A stretch of DNA of 8,144 nt from Spirochaetota bacterium (lineage in GTDB: Bacteria; Spirochaetota; Spirochaetia; Treponematales; UBA12059). A program made the position numbers and the translations under genes. Shown here one piece after another: positions 5,491-8,144 of the stretch (the stretch's first letter is position 1; every line of letters begins with the position of its first letter). The notes beneath the pieces were generated by a model. The model did not search any database, was not told the origin of the DNA, and was given only the letters and a program-made list of their open reading frames with translations. The stretch spans positions 1-8,144 of the forward strand of contig JAKQNL010000114.1 of assembly GCA_029565815.1 (NCBI GenBank), given 5' to 3'.

Positions 5491-5558
5491 AGGCCGGGTA
5501 GTAGGTTTTCCGTGCATCCTTGACTAATGGCCGGTTCCGTATAAGACTAGAAGGTACG

Positions 5559-8087
5559 ATGAGCGACTACCTCGACCCTAACAACCAGGAACTCCTCAAG
5601 GATTTTTTCGCCGAGGCCCAAAGCCAGGTTGATGCCCTGGAGCGGAATATCCTGGTGCTGGAAAACGACCCAGGCAACCATGATGCGGTGGACGAGATTT
5701 TCCGAGCGGCCCATACGCTTAAAGGCGGGGCGGCCACGGTGGAAATGTCCGAGCTAACCCAGTTCACCCACGTGGTAGAGGACCTTTTGGACGCCATACG
5801 CTCCTCAGCCGTTACGGTGAACGAAGCGGTCATAGACGCCCTCTTATCCGGTATCGATATGATCAAATCGATGCTGGACGCGCGCGCCGACGGCCGCGTG
5901 TACGAAGGCCCTGTGGACGCGGAGCGCGAACGTCTGGGCGCCCTCATTCCGGCACGAAGCGCAAAGGGCGCGGCAAAAGGGCCCGCGGCTAAGGCTGCCC
6001 CGGCTATTGCCAAGGCAACCCCTGCTGCGGCCAAGGCTCCGGTAAAAGTCGGCGCCCCTCCGCCCGCAGGTCTTACGGAATACGAAATTCTGGAGATGCG
6101 TGAGGCGGCCGGTACCGACCGCAGCGTGTACATGGTCGAAGTATCATTTGACGAATCCAATGTCATGAATACGGTTGGCCCTATCCACGCCTTTGCTGCC
6201 CTGAGGGACATAGGCAGCGTGCTTAAAACGGAACCAGATTTCGAGAACCTGTACGAAGATGCATTCCAGGCAAAAGTAACGTACTTTGTCGCATCGGACC
6301 GCAAGCCAGAAGAGCTAAGCTCGGCGGCCACCATCCCGGATGTGGTTTTGTCCGTTTCGGTAAAAGCTATCAACCTCGACGGCGCAAGCGAAAACGCTGC
6401 TCCGGCAACGCCGGCGCCCGCAGTGCAGAAACCGGCCGCCGCACAGCCGGCTGTCCAGCCTGCCGCAAGCCGCCAGCCTGAGCCGTCGCGTGCTACGCCC
6501 GCCACCGCAAGCGCCCAAAGCGCGCCTGCCAGCGTTGCCCAAAGCGCTGCCCCCGCAGCCAGCGCAGCCAGTCCGGCACTAAGCCAGAATGAGCTGGAAG
6601 CCGCCCTGGCCGGAGCCATGGCGCCGTCCGCCTTTGACGCCGAGCACGCCGAGCATGATGCGGAACGGAATGCAGAACTGCGCAAAGCAGGCCAGCAATC
6701 AGGCAGCATACTGCGGGTGGATTCCCGCCGTATCGATAACCTTTTAAACCAGGTGTCGGAAACGGTTATCAACAAGGCTACCTTTAACCAGATAAGCGCA
6801 AAGTTCGGCGAGCTGCAATCCTCGTTCCAGGCATCGCAAGCCAGGCTGCGCGAATCCCTTAAAGAGCTGTTCGATGAACTGCCAGAATATTTTGGCTCCA
6901 TGGAAACTGGCCGTGCAGTCAAAGACATAAAAAAAGAGCTAACAGAAAAATACGGCTCCCTGTATTCGCTGTTCGATCCCCTGGAAAGCGAGTTTAAGGG
7001 CCATGTAGCCAAGTTCCGGTCCACGGCCCAAAACCTTGGTCGCATTACCGGCGAGCTGCAAGAAAGCGTCATGCGCATACGCATGGTGCCCATCAGCCAG
7101 ATATTCAGCCGCTTCCCCCGGCTGGTACGCGACCTGTCCAAAAACCTGTCCAAGAAAGTGAACCTGGTCATCGAGGGCGAGGAAACCGAGCTGGACAAAT
7201 CGGTGATAGAGGACCTGTTGGATCCGCTCATGCACTCGGTGCGCAACGCGCTGGACCACGGCATAGAGTCTCCGGCGGACAGGCTGGCTGCCGGCAAGAG
7301 CGAGGAAGGAACCGTGTACCTGCGCGCTTCCAACGAAGGCAACATGATCGTGATAGAGATTACCGACGACGGAAAAGGCATCGACGTGGAATCGGTGCGC
7401 CGCAAGGCCGTGGAGCGCGGCCTCATACACCCCAGTAAGGCGCTTACCGAGCTGGAATCCTTTAACCTGATTTTCGAGCCAGGTTTTTCCACCGCCGCTT
7501 CCATAACGAGCATTTCCGGCCGTGGCGTCGGTCTGGATGTGGTCAAGCGCCAGATAGAAAAACTTAACGGCACGGTTACGGTATCCAGCCAAAAAGGCAA
7601 GGGCACACGCTTCATCATCAAGCTGCCCCTTACTTTGGCCATCATTCAGGGGCTTTTGGTTCGGGTTGGCAAGGAAACCTACTCCATACCCATTACCAGC
7701 GTTATAGAAAGCCACCGCATAAAACCCAGCGACGTGCGCATGATAGACAACTACGAGGTGTTCAATGTGCGAAACGACGTGGTGTCGCTGTTGCGCCTGG
7801 ATCGCGTGTTCCGCATACCCAATGACGAGCAGGGCGATTACTGCTTTGTGGTCATTGTTGGCACCGCAGACAAACGCATGGGCCTCATGGTGGATTCGCT
7901 CATTGGCGAAGAAGACGTGGTTATAAAACCCTTGCGCGACCATTTTACCAACTCGCCGGGCATTGCCGGTGCGTCCATTCTGGGCGACGGATCGGTGTGC
8001 CTGATCATAGACGTAAGCCAGCTCCTGGAGCTTGGCCAGAAAAAGGAACTCGAGGAGCGCCAGCGCCTCGAGGCAACCATACGCTGA
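5559..8087 (+). CDS. cheA: Chemotaxis histidine kinase CheA
   Basis: This 842-residue cytoplasmic kinase receives chemoreceptor signals and phosphorylates CheY. The P1 Hpt domain spans about 1-110, with phospho-acceptor His52 in AHTLKGG. An Ala/Lys/Pro linker runs from about 132 to 172. A P2-like response-regulator docking domain covers about 174-274, and a long Ala/Pro/Gln linker about 275-381. P3 dimerisation begins at GSILRVD (382) and reaches MRIRMVP (505), roughly 65 residues longer than I recall for the Thermotoga protein. The P4 catalytic domain shows the N box HSVRNALDHG (559-568), G1 DDGKGID (603-609) and G2 GRGVGL (654-659). The P5 CheW-like domain follows from about 690. All catalytic motifs are intact. 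The ATG at 5559 is preferred over the upstream TTG at 5520 because AGAAGG (5549-5554) precedes it and the protein then starts at the P1 domain. The probable cheW gene follows after 24 bases. Confidence 0.97.
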   Translation: MSDYLDPNNQELLKDFFAEAQSQVDALERNILVLENDPGNHDAVDEIFRAAHTLKGGAATVEMSELTQFTHVVEDLLDAIRSSAVTVNEAVIDALLSGIDMIKSMLDARADGRVYEGPVDAERERLGALIPARSAKGAAKGPAAKAAPAIAKATPAAAKAPVKVGAPPPAGLTEYEILEMREAAGTDRSVYMVEVSFDESNVMNTVGPIHAFAALRDIGSVLKTEPDFENLYEDAFQAKVTYFVASDRKPEELSSAATIPDVVLSVSVKAINLDGASENAAPATPAPAVQKPAAAQPAVQPAASRQPEPSRATPATASAQSAPASVAQSAAPAASAASPALSQNELEAALAGAMAPSAFDAEHAEHDAERNAELRKAGQQSGSILRVDSRRIDNLLNQVSETVINKATFNQISAKFGELQSSFQASQARLRESLKELFDELPEYFGSMETGRAVKDIKKELTEKYGSLYSLFDPLESEFKGHVAKFRSTAQNLGRITGELQESVMRIRMVPISQIFSRFPRLVRDLSKNLSKKVNLVIEGEETELDKSVIEDLLDPLMHSVRNALDHGIESPADRLAAGKSEEGTVYLRASNEGNMIVIEITDDGKGIDVESVRRKAVERGLIHPSKALTELESFNLIFEPGFSTAASITSISGRGVGLDVVKRQIEKLNGTVTVSSQKGKGTRFIIKLPLTLAIIQGLLVRVGKETYSIPITSVIESHRIKPSDVRMIDNYEVFNVRNDVVSLLRLDRVFRIPNDEQGDYCFVVIVGTADKRMGLMVDSLIGEEDVVIKPLRDHFTNSPGIAGASILGDGSVCLIIDVSQLLELGQKKELEERQRLEATIR

Positions 8088-8111
8088 CACCGTGTCGGGA
8101 GAAGCAATGCG

Positions 8112-8144
8112 ATGAGCGTGCAGACAAGCGAGATTAAGCCAGCG
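8112..8144 (+). CDS. cheW: Start of the next chemotaxis gene, probably cheW (truncated by the window end)
   Basis: Eleven codons (MSVQTSEIKPA) are visible. GGGAGAAG at 8097-8104 lies seven bases before the ATG, a good ribosome binding site, and an ATG at 8107 closes after two codons. The gene begins 24 bases after the cheA stop, so it is co-transcribed. The cheW name comes only from the cheA-cheW-cheX-cheY order known in treponemes; 11 residues cannot prove it. Confidence 0.45.
   Translation, partial: MSVQTSEIKPA

Noticed and set aside
5520..5545. TTGACT and TATAAG as the cheA promoter
   Set aside because: The spacer is only 14 bases, and transcription would begin at the ribosome binding site, leaving none of the leader needed for the AGAAGG.
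5567..7645. A 692-codon open frame antisense to cheA, and another at 6939-8090
   Set aside because: Both are mirror frames of a GC-biased coding gene. Their products are Ser/Arg/Ala-rich or compositionally odd, no ribosome binding sites are evident, and the forward frame is an intact CheA with all motifs.

Overview
The window looks like chromosomal DNA of a spirochaete, probably a Treponema or Spirochaeta relative. This is an inference from three things: a CheA of the long spirochaetal type with an enlarged P3 region, a following gene where cheW is expected, and several signal-peptide outer-membrane barrel-like proteins resembling treponemal families. Base composition is moderately GC-rich and even across the genes.

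Layout. Positions 1-1449 (+) hold the 3' end of an unrecognised Ala-rich gene that abuts, stop codon to start codon, a FadL/PorV-like outer-membrane barrel gene. A complete tRNA-Lys(UUU) with its own likely promoter follows at 1504-1576. Positions 1577-2013 contain no gene but are dense in structure: three full copies (plus fragments) of a 67-bp unit that folds into two hairpins, an intrinsic terminator sitting between copies 1 and 2, and an operator-like pair of inverted repeats over a near-consensus sigma-70 promoter. That promoter drives an AAA_14/DUF4143 ATPase gene (2014-3141, +), with the start codon placed where transcription should begin, so the mRNA is predicted to be leaderless. A three-copy CCACAGAG tandem repeat lies just past the ATPase.

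Positions 3222-5376 (-) hold two genes in one probable operon, both for exported beta-barrel-like proteins that I cannot assign to a named family. Divergent from them is the chemotaxis operon: cheA (5559-8087, +) and the first 11 codons of the next gene, probably cheW (8112 onward).

How the parts relate. The cheA-cheW pair encodes the core of the chemosensory signalling complex. The envelope genes on either side look like housekeeping surface proteins. The stretch from about 1577 to 3200 (repeats, promoter with dyads, ATPase, short tandem repeat) looks like an accessory insertion beside a tRNA gene and is the most unusual part of the window. No integrase, transposase, CRISPR array or clear att site pair is visible.
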